A stretch of 64,000 bases of DNA from Mesorhizobium sp. CA14 (GCF_020165195.1 NZ_JAIUHR010000002.1:368064-432063), one strand, 5' to 3'. Counted from the first letter of the stretch, positions 37,396-46,410 are shown. Translations and numbers: made by a program. The notes: generated by a model from the sequence alone, not told the origin.

Positions 37396-37629
37396 ATGAA
37401 AGTTAACACGCCTTTGCAATATGTCACGCTTTTGTTTGCAAACGGAAAACGTGCCGAATTGGCACGGCTTCTCGATTTAAGCCCTTCCACAATCGCGGGA
37501 TGGGACAACGCGAAGCGGAGACCGCCAGGGATGGCGGGCACCGTCCCGGCGGCATATGTGCCAAAACTGCTTAAGATAGCGGTAAAAAGGGGGCTCACGG
37601 TGGACCTGGCGAAACTGTTGCCGAGTTGA
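37396..37629 (+). CDS. Cro-like transcriptional regulator
   Basis: A 77-residue protein with a YdaS/Cro-type helix-turn-helix: GKRAELARLLDLSPSTIAGW at residues about 17-36, then a basic stretch (DNAKRRPPG). It is first in the rightward early arm and divergent from the repressor, the standard place for Cro. No good ribosome site precedes ATG 37396, so translation could start on a leaderless transcript. Confidence 0.78.
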   Translation: MKVNTPLQYVTLLFANGKRAELARLLDLSPSTIAGWDNAKRRPPGMAGTVPAAYVPKLLKIAVKRGLTVDLAKLLPS

Positions 37630-37678
37630 TCTTTTTAATGGGGCCATTTTGGGGCCTTGCCTTCCGGCGGCGAACATG

Positions 37679-37695
37679 GTTTGCATTTTGTCAAC
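37679..37695. promoter_or_regulatory. Operator palindrome 4
   Basis: GTTTGCATTTTGTCAAC, 22 bases before the GTG start of the Zn-ribbon gene. Confidence 0.7.
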
Positions 37696-37716
37696 GCTTA
37701 TCGGATTGTATCAATC

Positions 37717-37935
37717 GTGACACGAGTCGCCGGCCCTGGGGATTTTGTTTGCGAAGTCTGCGGCGGCGCCGCGAGCTTCGGTTACAACGTCAAGCTTTTG
37801 GCCGGACGGCTCGGGAATTGGCGATGTTACGCCCATCGCGTTGACGAAATGCAAACGGTACGGAAGGCCGAGCCGGTGGAATCGCCGGCGCCGAAGCTGC
37901 CGCCCCCGGAACCTCAACAAGGGGACTTGTTCTAG
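37717..37935 (+). CDS. Small Zn-ribbon-like phage protein
   Basis: A 72-residue protein. FVCEVCGGAASFGYNVKLLAG with a later RCYAH could form a zinc site from C13, C16 and a C/H pair; the C-terminus is Pro/Glu-rich and ends GDLF, like clamp- or SSB-binding peptides. GTG 37717 is taken as the start because operator 4 lies just upstream; a longer frame from 37657 would read through the operator. It precedes the methyltransferase by one base. Confidence 0.55.
   Translation: MTRVAGPGDFVCEVCGGAASFGYNVKLLAGRLGNWRCYAHRVDEMQTVRKAEPVESPAPKLPPPEPQQGDLF
37840..37856. promoter_or_regulatory. Operator palindrome 5 (inside a small gene)
   Basis: GTTGACGAAATGCAAAC, within the 3' half of the Zn-ribbon gene and about 80 bases before the methyltransferase start. 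The position inside a gene suggests a roadblock (stoperator-like) or an internal promoter. Confidence 0.65.
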
Positions 37936-37936
37936 C

Positions 37937-39583
37937 ATGAAGAACCGAACGGAATTCTTAGACGGCCGAGTCGTCCTACTCGGCGGCGATTGCTTCGCCC
38001 GCCTTGACGAAATCCCCGAGGCATCCGTCGACGCGGTCTGTTGCGATCCGCCCTATCACCTCACCTCGATTGTGGCCCGCTTCGGCGGCGAAGACGCGGC
38101 ACCATCCGAACCGAAGGAAGGCAGCGCGGGCGTGTTCGCCAGGTCAAGCGCCGGCTTCATGGGCAAAACATGGGACGGCGGCGACATCGCCTTCCGTTCG
38201 GATCTATGGGCAAAAGTGCTTCGCGTGCTGAAACCCGGCGGCTACTTGGTGGCGTTCTCGGGCACCCGGACTTATCACGACATGGCGTCCGCAATCGCGC
38301 GCGCCGGCTTCGAGGTCCGCGACAACATTCTCAATATGCTTGCCAGCGACACCGCCGTTGTCCGCTTCCTCGAAACCCTTTCGCCGACCCAGGTGGAAGC
38401 TTTCTTTCGCTGCATCGAAGACAGCCAATTCGGCGGGATGCTCGCGTGGTGCTACGGCACCGGATTCCCGAAGAACCATAGCGTTTCGAAGGGCATTGAC
38501 GACCATCTGTTCCGGCAATGGCTGGACGAAAAGCCCGAGGTCCGCGCCAGGTACGACCGCCTTATCAGGTGGGCGAAGAGCCGGGACAAGCGCAAGGTGT
38601 CCAAGGGTTTGCGCGGCCGGATCGACAGGGCGTTCCGGCGGATGGGCGGTTTCCTCGGCGAATTCCTCGGGACTGAAACCCTTGTCAATGACATGCGAAA
38701 CAGCGCTCTACTCAGCGTCGGCAAAGGCGAAGAGCGTCCCGCCTATGATCGCGATATCTTCTCGCACGGAACCCCCGAGGCCGCCGAATGGGACGGATGG
38801 GGCACCGCCCTGAAGCCGGCATGGGAACCGATATGCTTGGCCCGCAAGCCGATGATTGGCACCGTGGCGGAAAACACCCTGGCCCACGGAACCGGCGGCA
38901 TCAACATTGACGCCTGCCGCATCGACGCCGAGAAGCCTACGGGATGGGGCGGCAAGGCTGGCGGCGGCAACACCTGGAACGACTCGAATTCCGGCCTCGG
39001 CAAAGGCGGCGAGGCCCGCCCGGTCGACGGCCGCTACCCGGCCAATATCTTGCACGATGGCAGCGCCGAGGTTGTCGCCGCGTTCCCCGATGCCACCGGC
39101 CAGAAAGGCGCCGTAGGCCCCGAGCACGGCGAGCGGAAGCGGAACAACGTCTATAACCCGATTGGGCCGCGTGACCCGTTCCCACCTCGGGCTGACGCCG
39201 GCAGCGCGGCCAGGTTCTTCTATTCCGCGAAGGCGGACGGCGACGACCGCCTCGGTTCGAAACACCCCACGGTGAAGCCGGTCGACCTGATGCGCTGGCT
39301 TGTCCGGCTCATCTGTCACAAGGGCGGAACCGTTCTCGACCCATTCGCCGGCACCGGCACCACGGGCGAGGCCGCCTTTTGGGAGGGATGCAACGCCATC
39401 CTGATAGAGCGCGAGGAAGAATACCAAGCCGATATCGCGAAGCGGATGTCGCTTGTGCTCGCCGGCCCAGAAACGAAGAAACGGGCGCGGACCGAGCTTG
39501 AGCCCGCCGAGGGCCTTCCTCTCTTCGGCGACGACACGGTCGCCCACGTGTCGGAAATCAACCGAAAGGCCGTTGCCGCGTAA
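37937..39583 (+). CDS. Beta-class DNA methyltransferase (probable N6-adenine)
   Basis: A 548-residue SAM-dependent enzyme. The catalytic motif DPPY is at residues 37-40 and the SAM site DPFAGTGTTGEAAFW starts at 468, an order typical of beta-class enzymes such as CcrM. DPPY rather than SPPY points to adenine N6 over cytosine N4. Between them is an insert of more than 400 residues, probably the target recognition part. No restriction partner is adjacent. It lies 41 bases before the GcrA-like gene. Specificity cannot be read from sequence. Confidence 0.88.
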   Translation: MKNRTEFLDGRVVLLGGDCFARLDEIPEASVDAVCCDPPYHLTSIVARFGGEDAAPSEPKEGSAGVFARSSAGFMGKTWDGGDIAFRSDLWAKVLRVLKPGGYLVAFSGTRTYHDMASAIARAGFEVRDNILNMLASDTAVVRFLETLSPTQVEAFFRCIEDSQFGGMLAWCYGTGFPKNHSVSKGIDDHLFRQWLDEKPEVRARYDRLIRWAKSRDKRKVSKGLRGRIDRAFRRMGGFLGEFLGTETLVNDMRNSALLSVGKGEERPAYDRDIFSHGTPEAAEWDGWGTALKPAWEPICLARKPMIGTVAENTLAHGTGGINIDACRIDAEKPTGWGGKAGGGNTWNDSNSGLGKGGEARPVDGRYPANILHDGSAEVVAAFPDATGQKGAVGPEHGERKRNNVYNPIGPRDPFPPRADAGSAARFFYSAKADGDDRLGSKHPTVKPVDLMRWLVRLICHKGGTVLDPFAGTGTTGEAAFWEGCNAILIEREEEYQADIAKRMSLVLAGPETKKRARTELEPAEGLPLFGDDTVAHVSEINRKAVAA

Positions 39584-39588
39584 CAAGC

Positions 39589-39605
39589 GTTTGCAAAATG
39601 CAAAC
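39589..39605. promoter_or_regulatory. Operator palindrome 6 (perfect)
   Basis: GTTTGCAAAATGCAAAC, a perfect copy of the consensus. It fills the gap between the methyltransferase stop and the GcrA-like start. Confidence 0.8.
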
Positions 39606-39623
39606 GATTCGGAGAATGCCCGC

Positions 39624-40115
39624 ATGAAATGGAATGCCGAATACAAGGCCGAGGCGGCACGCCTTTGGGCCACCGGGATGAACGGTGCCGAAATTGCCGA
39701 GCTTTGCCAGTGCACGCCGGAAGAGCTTTACGGCCTGGCCCGCCGCAACCCCGACAAGTTTCGGCCTCGCGGCCACGGGCGGAAGCGGGTCCGCAAGACG
39801 GCGACAGCCCGAACGCATATCGAGGGGCCGGCGCCAAAACCATTCAAGGCCAGGTTTCCCGAGAAAGCGCCAGGCTTCGACGGCGTGCCGCGTGGCCTCC
39901 TCACCTCATGCGGGTGCGAGTTCCCGCTTTGGGGCCATCACGAAGAGTACGACCGCGAAAATTCGCTGTTCTGCGGGGCGCCGCGGATTCTGGATAGCAG
40001 GCGGCCTTACTGCGGATTTCACGCCGCTTTGACGACCGGCCGGGGCACGCCTTCCGAGCGCCGCGCGGTCCGCGACGCCATCGCTACGGAAGAGCGCGAG
40101 GCGGTGGCGGCGTAA
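39624..40115 (+). CDS. GcrA-like regulator
   Basis: A 163-residue protein. The N-terminus (YKAEAARLWATGMNGAEIAE) is a short helix-turn-helix like that of GcrA, and the C-terminus has CGCEFPLWG, a later LFCGAP and RPYCGFHAAL, echoing the GcrA end with its CxWP...FCG...PYCxxH pattern. In Caulobacter GcrA binds sigma-70 RNA polymerase and acts at methylated GANTC sites made by CcrM. GGAG lies 9 bases upstream. Similarity is by motif only. Confidence 0.7.
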   Translation: MKWNAEYKAEAARLWATGMNGAEIAELCQCTPEELYGLARRNPDKFRPRGHGRKRVRKTATARTHIEGPAPKPFKARFPEKAPGFDGVPRGLLTSCGCEFPLWGHHEEYDRENSLFCGAPRILDSRRPYCGFHAALTTGRGTPSERRAVRDAIATEEREAVAA

Positions 40116-40116
40116 G

Positions 40117-41595
40117 ATGGCCTTCGTTCTTCGCCCCTACCAGCAAGAACTAATTGTCGAGGCGCGGGACGCGCTTCGCGAGGTCAACGCCGTGCTTGTC
40201 CAGATGGCAACCGGCGGCGGCAAAACCGGCCTCGCCGCCTACATGGCGAAGTCAGCGGCGGCCCGAGGCAAGCGGGTCGTGTTCGGTGTCCACCGGCGCG
40301 AGCTTATCAAGCAAACCGCGCTCACCTTCGACAAGGTCGGTATCCCTTACGGCATCATCGCTTCCGGCATGTCCGGCGACCGCCGCCAGCCCGTTCAGAT
40401 TGCCAGCATCGCCACGCTCGGCAAGCGGATGGACCGCTACGGCGCCCCCGACCTCTATGTGCCGGACGAAGCGCACCACGCCGGGGCGAAGACGTGGGCC
40501 GACATCATTGAAGAGTACGCGAGCAAAAAGGCCAAGATAGTCGGCCTTTCCGCCACGCCTGAACGCCTTGACGGCACCGGGCTAGGGAAATGGTTCGGCC
40601 GGATGGTAACAGGCCCAAGCGTGGCCTGGCTGATGGAACAGGGCTACCTGTCCACCTATCGCATGTACGCGCCATCCTCGCCGGATCTCGGCGGGGTCAA
40701 GCGGTCCGGCACGGACTTCAATAAGGCCGAGCTTGAGAAGCGCATGGGCGCTTCCTCGATCACCGGCAACGCGGTCGAGCATTACCGCCGCCTCGCCCAT
40801 GGCCGCAAGGCGATGGTGTTTTGCGTCTCGATCAAACACAGCTTGAGCGTTGTCGAGCAATTCCAAGCTGCAGGCTACCGCGCCGCCCACATTGACGGCG
40901 ATTCCCCGAACCGCGACGAACTTCTCCGGGCCTATGAGCGCGGCGAAATTCAGGTGCTTTCCTCGGTCGACCTTGTGTCCGAGGGCTTCGATTTGCCGGC
41001 CATTGAGGTCGCCATTCTTCTGCGTCCGACCCACTCGCTGGCGCTGTTCCTACAGCAAGTCGGCCGCGTGCTTCGCCCCGTCTACGCGCCGGGCTTTGAC
41101 CTCGATACCCAGGCGGGCCGCCTCATGGCGATTGCAGCGGGTCCGAAGCCATACGCGCTCATCCTCGACCATGCCGGCAACAGCATCCCGAAGGACCAAG
41201 GCGGGCGCGGCCACGGCCTGCCCGATGACGACCGCGAATGGACCCTTGAGGGCCATAGGAAAAAGAAGCGGGCGAAGGATGACGAAGACGACGAGCCGGC
41301 GGTGACGACCCGCCAGTGCCCGAACTGTTTCCGCGTCCATCAGCCCGCGCCGACCTGCCCGCAATGCGATCACGTTTACCCGACCATGGGTCGGACGGTG
41401 CAGGAACTTGCCGGCGAACTGGCCGAAATCGACCGCACCAAGCGGGTCGAGGCGAAGCGTCAGCAAAGCCAGGCCAAGACCTTCGAAGACCTCGTCGCGC
41501 TCGGGAAGATGCGCGGCATGAAGAACCCCCACGGGTGGGCGAAGCACGTTCACGCCGCCCGCATGGCGAAGTCCCAAACCCGATACGTTCGATGA
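40117..41595 (+). CDS. SF2 DEAD/DEAH-type helicase
   Basis: A 492-residue helicase. Motif I is ATGGGKT (31-37), motif II DEAH (117-120), motif III SAT (145-147) and motif VI QQVGRVLR. A zinc hook, CPNCFRVHQPAPTCPQC, lies near residue 410, and the last 90 residues are basic. Phages use such helicases in replication initiation or recombination. It directly follows the GcrA-like gene and precedes two nuclease-like genes and the primase, so a replication role is likely. Confidence 0.88.
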   Translation: MAFVLRPYQQELIVEARDALREVNAVLVQMATGGGKTGLAAYMAKSAAARGKRVVFGVHRRELIKQTALTFDKVGIPYGIIASGMSGDRRQPVQIASIATLGKRMDRYGAPDLYVPDEAHHAGAKTWADIIEEYASKKAKIVGLSATPERLDGTGLGKWFGRMVTGPSVAWLMEQGYLSTYRMYAPSSPDLGGVKRSGTDFNKAELEKRMGASSITGNAVEHYRRLAHGRKAMVFCVSIKHSLSVVEQFQAAGYRAAHIDGDSPNRDELLRAYERGEIQVLSSVDLVSEGFDLPAIEVAILLRPTHSLALFLQQVGRVLRPVYAPGFDLDTQAGRLMAIAAGPKPYALILDHAGNSIPKDQGGRGHGLPDDDREWTLEGHRKKKRAKDDEDDEPAVTTRQCPNCFRVHQPAPTCPQCDHVYPTMGRTVQELAGELAEIDRTKRVEAKRQQSQAKTFEDLVALGKMRGMKNPHGWAKHVHAARMAKSQTRYVR

Positions 41596-41606
41596 AAGGT
41601 GAAGCA

Positions 41607-41885
41607 ATGACGCGCTCTTATTCCGACTACATCAAATCCGGTCAGATGACGCAGCTTGAGGCGATCAAGCACAACACCGTGCGCAACGGTGGCCGCATCG
41701 CCATGGCCGGCGTGCTCGCCGCTCACGTTCGGGATGGCCTTCCGGCGGACGCCGCCGCCTTCGGCGTGCTGGATACCTTGGCGGTGCGGCTGGTCGAATG
41801 GTACGGCCCGGCCGCTGCCGGCGAGGTGTTGCGCCATTACGCCGAGGTGTGCGAGCGGCAAAAGCCGGTGGCCGCCAATGGCTAA
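41607..41885 (+). CDS. Hypothetical phage protein
   Basis: A 92-residue, mainly helical protein of no known family. ATG 41607 has AAGGTG 5 bases upstream; an earlier ATG at 41592 is possible. It overlaps the next gene by 8 bases, supporting both. Confidence 0.65.
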   Translation: MTRSYSDYIKSGQMTQLEAIKHNTVRNGGRIAMAGVLAAHVRDGLPADAAAFGVLDTLAVRLVEWYGPAAAGEVLRHYAEVCERQKPVAANG

Positions 41886-42717
41886 GATCAAGTCCATATT
41901 TGAAAATGAGGCCGCGCTTTGCGCCGCCTTCATTGCTGGCCTGCCGGATGGCTGGACCGCATACGCGGAAACCGCCGGTTTCGACATCCTCTTGGTGCGC
42001 CAGGCCGATGGCGCCCAAATCGGCGTTGAGGCCAAAATGACGCTCAACGCCAAGGTGCTGTTGCAGGCCGCCGAAGGCCTCTACGCGGGCCGTGGCAATG
42101 GCGAACGCGCCTCCCCGGACTTCCGAGCCGCCTTGGTGCCTTCCGGCGCCGCCGGTGTGGAAATGAAGGCGATTGCTAGATACCTCGGCATCACCGTGGT
42201 TGAGGTGCAAAGCCAGGCCGCGCGGGACGAAGAGGCGCGAGCGGTCGCGGAACGGTGGGGCATCACCTCCTGGCGAGCACGGGAGAACGACAAGCCGGTG
42301 TTCACCCCTGAACTGCCGGTCGCCGGCCGCCATGAGTGGCGCGAGGAATGGGTCGATCATTGCCCGCCGGAACGGTGCAAGGTGCCGGACTATGTGCCAG
42401 ACGTCGCGGCGGGCGCCTCGGGGCCATCGCAGCTTTCCGAATGGAAGATCAAGGCGATCAAGATTTGCATCGTTTTGGAGCGCCGGGGCTTCGTCACCCC
42501 TGCCGACTTCAAACACCTCAAGATTGATCGGAAGCGCTGGCTTGATATGCGCTGGCTCGCCCCGTCCGAGGAACGGGGGCGCTACATTCCTGGCCGCTCG
42601 CCGCTCAACCTTCGCGCCGCTCACCCGGTCAACTACGGCCAGGTCGAGGCGGACTTTGACAAATGGAAGCCGGCGGAACCGGGCGAGGCGTTCAAGCCAA
42701 TGGCGGCTCTGCTATGA
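41878..42717 (+). CDS. Putative PD-(D/E)xK nuclease-like phage protein
   Basis: A 279-residue protein. Near residues 33-55, FDILLV followed by IGVEAKM gives a D...ExK pattern like the restriction-endonuclease fold, and LQAAEGLY follows as a plausible helix. The remainder has a short zinc-like region (HCPPERCKVPDYV) and a basic C-terminal half. It starts inside the preceding gene and its TGA overlaps the next ATG. Nuclease activity is an inference. Confidence 0.55.
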   Translation: MAKIKSIFENEAALCAAFIAGLPDGWTAYAETAGFDILLVRQADGAQIGVEAKMTLNAKVLLQAAEGLYAGRGNGERASPDFRAALVPSGAAGVEMKAIARYLGITVVEVQSQAARDEEARAVAERWGITSWRARENDKPVFTPELPVAGRHEWREEWVDHCPPERCKVPDYVPDVAAGASGPSQLSEWKIKAIKICIVLERRGFVTPADFKHLKIDRKRWLDMRWLAPSEERGRYIPGRSPLNLRAAHPVNYGQVEADFDKWKPAEPGEAFKPMAALL

Positions 42718-43136
42718 GCACCGGCACCAAACTGATGAACCGTTGCCTGCTAGCGCTGTCCAAGGCTGGCGCCACGGTGTGGAGAAACACCACGGCAAAA
42801 GGATGGGCCGGCAAATCGTTTTCTTTGTCGCCGGGCGAGGTCTACCGTGCTCGAGGTGGCGAGCGAGTCGTGCTTGACGCCTACCCCATCGCCGCCGGCC
42901 TTTGCAAAGGGTCAGGTGACATCATCGGACTCCACACAATCGAGATAACGCCGGACATGGTGGGCAAACGAGTCGCCGTGTTCGGATCATGGGAAGTGAA
43001 AGACGGGACGGGACGGCCTACGCCGGAACAAGCCCATTTCGCCGGTTTCGTGGCCGCCGCTGGCGGCATCGGAACGATCATTAGAAGTGAAGCGGACGCG
43101 CTAGAAAGTCTCAAGGCATACCGTGGCGGACAGTGA
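42714..43136 (+). CDS. VRR-NUC domain nuclease
   Basis: A 140-residue protein. SGDIIGLHTIEITPDMVGKR, then SWEVKDGTGRPTPEQAHFAG and the end of the domain with GGIGTIIRS match VRR-NUC nucleases, including the D and ExK metal ligands and the conserved Gln. Such nucleases act on branched or flapped DNA. It is coupled on both sides: ATGA overlap upstream, 14-base overlap with the primase gene downstream. Confidence 0.85.
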   Translation: MSTGTKLMNRCLLALSKAGATVWRNTTAKGWAGKSFSLSPGEVYRARGGERVVLDAYPIAAGLCKGSGDIIGLHTIEITPDMVGKRVAVFGSWEVKDGTGRPTPEQAHFAGFVAAAGGIGTIIRSEADALESLKAYRGGQ

Positions 43137-45996
43137 ACAGAAGATCCTTGAATTCCTCGACGCGATGCGCTCGGCGGGGGTCCATATGGACACCGCCAAC
43201 GCGCGCGGCGCCTCGCACCCGATAGCCGATGGCAAGGTGCACCGCGCCAATGCCCAGGGCAAGAAAAAGGCCAGGAACCAACACGTTTGGTATGTGCTGC
43301 ATTTGGACACGCCGGCCTCTGGCGCCTTCGGCGACCTGCAAACCGGAATTCAGGATACATGGACGGAAAAGCGCCCGTCCAGCATGACGGCGGCGGAACG
43401 CGCCGAACTGAAAAAGCGCATGGCGGAAACACAACGCCAGCGCGAGGAAGAGCGGGCCGCCCTCAATGCCGCCGCCGCCGCCGCTGCCGGCCTCATCATG
43501 GCGTCGACAGAGAAGGCGCCGGCCTCACACCCTTACCTCGCGAAAAAGGGCCTGCCGCCGTTCCCTGGCCTTCGGCGCCTAAAGCAAAACGTCAAATACA
43601 CCATTGAGCCCGAGGAAGACCCGCGCACCGCCCGCGCCGGTTCCCTCGTCGTTCCGCTGTACACGCCTGGCGCCGAACTGGCGAGCGTCCAGCTTATCGG
43701 CGATGACGGCACGAAACGCTTTCTCAAGGGCACCGCGAAAGAGGGGAATTACCATCCCATCGGTAAGCGGCCCGAAGATCCTGGCGCCGAGTTCACCATT
43801 GCCATAGCCGAGGGCTACAGCACGGCGGCCCGCGTCCACCAAGCGACCGGCTACCTCACTATTACCGCCTTCGATGCCGGCAACCTCGGCCCGGTATCAA
43901 AGGCGATACGGCAGAAATACCCGAAGGCCCGCATCCTATTCGCGGCTGACAATGACCGGCTTGTGAAGATGCCGGACGGACGATTTAATCCGGGCGTCAC
44001 CAAGGCCAAGGAAGCGGCGGAATCCGTGGGCGGCCTCGTCGCCTTCCCCGAGTTTGACGACGCCGAGATTGACTTTACGGACTTCGATGACCTCGCCCGG
44101 AAAAGCGGTCTTGACCGCGTTAGGGAAGTCATCGACGCCGTGCTCAACCCGAAGCCGGTAGCGGACGAAAGTAACCCGCCGCTGCCCCAGGATGCCAGCG
44201 ACTACTATCAGGGCGCCGAAGGCCCCGGCGACCACTTTGACGAAGCCCCACGGGGCAAGCAACGCGAGGTCGAGCACCCGCTAGCCTCCTTCGGCGACCC
44301 TCATTTCCGATGCCTCGGCGTGGATGAAACGACCCTGTTCTTTCAACCCTCTAACGTGGCGCAAGTTATCGCCCTCAACGCTTCGCAACTGTCCGCCTCA
44401 AACATGATGCGGCTCGCGCCGCTTCAATGGTGGGAATCCGAATTCCCCGGATCGAAAGAGGGCGTCGACTGGAAAGCCGCGATCAACGCTTGCATGCAGG
44501 CTTGCATGCACCGGCGCAAGTTCGTGCCGCATAATTCGGTGCGCGGTCGAGGTGCATGGTTCGAAGCCGAAACCGCCGTCTATCATGCCGGCGATCGGCT
44601 AATCGTGGACGGGGAAGAGAAGTCGTTTCATGAGCACCGGAGTCGGTTCGTCTATGACGAAGGCGAAGCCCTGGCCGTGGACGTCGCGGAACCCGTTTCC
44701 ACGAATGAGGCTCGGCGCCTGCTAGAGCTTTGCAAAAGCCTTCGGTGGGTTTCGCCGCTGTCGGGCTACTTGCTGGCCGGATGGTGTGTTGTGGCACCGG
44801 TGTGCGGCTTCCTGAAATGGCGCCCGCATATATGGGTGAACGGCCCGGCGGGCTCGGGCAAGTCGACCGTGATGGATCAAATTATCAAGCGATGTCTCGG
44901 CGAGACGGCGTTGAGCGTGGTCGGCAACACGACCGAGGCCGGCGTGCGCGGCGCCCTCTCAATGGACGCGCTGCCCATCATCTTTGACGAAATCGAACCG
45001 AAGGATCAGAACAACCAAAACCGCATCCGGGCGATTATGGACCTGGCCCGCGTCGCCGCCTCCGAAGGTGACGGGATGATTTTGAAGGGCACCGCCGGCC
45101 AGAAAACGAAGGGCTTCCGGGCGCGATCAATGTTCGTGTTCGCGTCCATCTTCACTCAGATTGAAGGATACGCGGACGAAACCCGCATCACGCAATTGTC
45201 GCTTGCGGACCCCTCACGGGATTCGGATGAAGAGAAGGCGGCCAATAAAAAGCACTATGAAAAGCTGCTGTCCGATATCGTGGGCCTGCTGACGCCGAGC
45301 TTTTCGAAACGCCTTCTCGCTCGCACCATCGCCCATTTGCCGACGCTGCGGTCCTACGTGGACGTGTTCACCGTGGCGGCGACACAGCACCTCGGGACTC
45401 AACGTCTCGGCGACCAGCTCGGGCCGATGCTGGCCGGTGCCTACCTTCTCAACACGACCAAGCCGGTGACGGTGGAAGAGGCGTTGAAATGGCTTCGCGC
45501 CAACGACTGGACAGATCACACCGCGAAGGGCGCGACCAAGGATTCCGAGCGGTTTTTGCAACACGTCACCGGCTACTTGGTGCGGCACAACACGCCCGAG
45601 GGCGGGCAATGGGAACGCACCGTTGGCGAGCTTTTGGAACTGGCCGCCTTCGCCGCCGATATGACGCCGCTTAATGACGGCTACGGCACCCAGGAACCGA
45701 ACAAGAAAAAGGGATCTGCCGTGTCCGCCCTGGCGCGCCTCGGTATCCGGGTATGGCGTGGGCCGGATGGAATGATGGTCGCGGACATCACCACGTCGCA
45801 CGAAAGCTTCAAACGATTGATCCTGAAAAATACCGAATGGGGCGCAACGAAGTATCGAGACATCTTGAAAGCGATACCTGGGGCGATCCCTGGCAAGGGG
45901 AACCGCTACTTTTCCAGCGGGATCAATACGCCGTTCGTGACGGTCCCCCTTAACGCCTTGCTCGGGGAGCGTGAACCCGGCGAAGACGCGGATTGA
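43123..45996 (+). CDS. Phage primase-helicase fusion
   Basis: A 957-residue protein. The N-terminal half is a TOPRIM primase-like part: IAIAEGYSTAARV near residue 228 and ILFAADNDR near 275. The C-terminal half is a P-loop ATPase: Walker A GPAGSGKST at 574-582 and IIFDEIEP near 620. It should unwind and prime phage DNA. The start is GTG 43123, inside the VRR-NUC gene. It ends the early rightward operon; operator 7 and a terminator follow. Confidence 0.85.
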   Translation: MADSEQKILEFLDAMRSAGVHMDTANARGASHPIADGKVHRANAQGKKKARNQHVWYVLHLDTPASGAFGDLQTGIQDTWTEKRPSSMTAAERAELKKRMAETQRQREEERAALNAAAAAAAGLIMASTEKAPASHPYLAKKGLPPFPGLRRLKQNVKYTIEPEEDPRTARAGSLVVPLYTPGAELASVQLIGDDGTKRFLKGTAKEGNYHPIGKRPEDPGAEFTIAIAEGYSTAARVHQATGYLTITAFDAGNLGPVSKAIRQKYPKARILFAADNDRLVKMPDGRFNPGVTKAKEAAESVGGLVAFPEFDDAEIDFTDFDDLARKSGLDRVREVIDAVLNPKPVADESNPPLPQDASDYYQGAEGPGDHFDEAPRGKQREVEHPLASFGDPHFRCLGVDETTLFFQPSNVAQVIALNASQLSASNMMRLAPLQWWESEFPGSKEGVDWKAAINACMQACMHRRKFVPHNSVRGRGAWFEAETAVYHAGDRLIVDGEEKSFHEHRSRFVYDEGEALAVDVAEPVSTNEARRLLELCKSLRWVSPLSGYLLAGWCVVAPVCGFLKWRPHIWVNGPAGSGKSTVMDQIIKRCLGETALSVVGNTTEAGVRGALSMDALPIIFDEIEPKDQNNQNRIRAIMDLARVAASEGDGMILKGTAGQKTKGFRARSMFVFASIFTQIEGYADETRITQLSLADPSRDSDEEKAANKKHYEKLLSDIVGLLTPSFSKRLLARTIAHLPTLRSYVDVFTVAATQHLGTQRLGDQLGPMLAGAYLLNTTKPVTVEEALKWLRANDWTDHTAKGATKDSERFLQHVTGYLVRHNTPEGGQWERTVGELLELAAFAADMTPLNDGYGTQEPNKKKGSAVSALARLGIRVWRGPDGMMVADITTSHESFKRLILKNTEWGATKYRDILKAIPGAIPGKGNRYFSSGINTPFVTVPLNALLGEREPGEDAD

Positions 45997-45998
45997 GC

Positions 45999-46015
45999 GT
46001 TGACAAAATGCAAAC
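45999..46015. promoter_or_regulatory. Operator palindrome 7 with embedded -35 box
   Basis: GTTGACAAAATGCAAAC directly follows the primase-helicase stop. TTGACA (46000-46005), 17 bases, then TGATTA (46023-46028) would make a rightward promoter firing into the terminator at 46039-46080. Confidence 0.65.
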
Positions 46016-46038
46016 GACTCGTTGATTATCGTGATGTC

Positions 46039-46080
46039 GCGGCCCGCTCTATAGACCTCCCAGGGCGGGCCGCTTTTTTT
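46039..46080 (+). terminator. Rho-independent terminator of the early right operon
   Basis: GCGGCCCGC (46039-46047) pairs with GCGGGCCGC (46065-46073) around a 17-base loop, followed by seven T residues. It ends the operon from the Cro-like gene to the primase-helicase. Confidence 0.85.
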
Positions 46081-46104
46081 GACTGATGAAACCAGGGAAC
46101 CAAG

Positions 46105-46410
46105 ATGCTCAAGAGAAGCTTTCTCGTGTCTGCTATCTTCGCGGTTTGCTGCCTCGCCTTTCCGGCGTGCGCTGCACCGGCCGCCGAGTTCGCCACCGTC
46201 ACGGTCGCCAGCATGAAGCATGAAGTTCCGGCCCCGCCCATCCTGGCGGTTCCGGCGGATTTCGCGATCATGCAGGCCTCGCAAGACATGGCGCGAAAAC
46301 CCGTCACGCTCGGCGCCAAGCGAACCGTCGCCGCTACCTTTGCTGTCTACCGCTCCACCCATCGCACCGCCGCGCGGCATCGAACCTTCGCGGTGCCGTG
46401 GTCGGCCTGA
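46105..46410 (+). CDS. Small secreted phage protein
   Basis: A 101-residue protein with a clear signal peptide (LVSAIFAVCCLAFPACAAPA) and a short mature part rich in Ala, Thr and basic residues. It is isolated between two terminators, so it must have its own promoter. Secreted moron-type genes often change the lysogen's envelope; nothing more can be said. Confidence 0.6.
   Translation: MLKRSFLVSAIFAVCCLAFPACAAPAAEFATVTVASMKHEVPAPPILAVPADFAIMQASQDMARKPVTLGAKRTVAATFAVYRSTHRTAARHRTFAVPWSA

Noticed and set aside
37434..37443. GTTTGCAAAC inside the Cro-like gene
   Set aside because: The two half-sites are joined without the 5-base centre found in all called operators.
37679..37695. Leftward promoter through the Cro gene (PRE-like)
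   Set aside because: The reverse of operator 4 gives TTGACA, but no AT-rich -10 follows at a proper distance.
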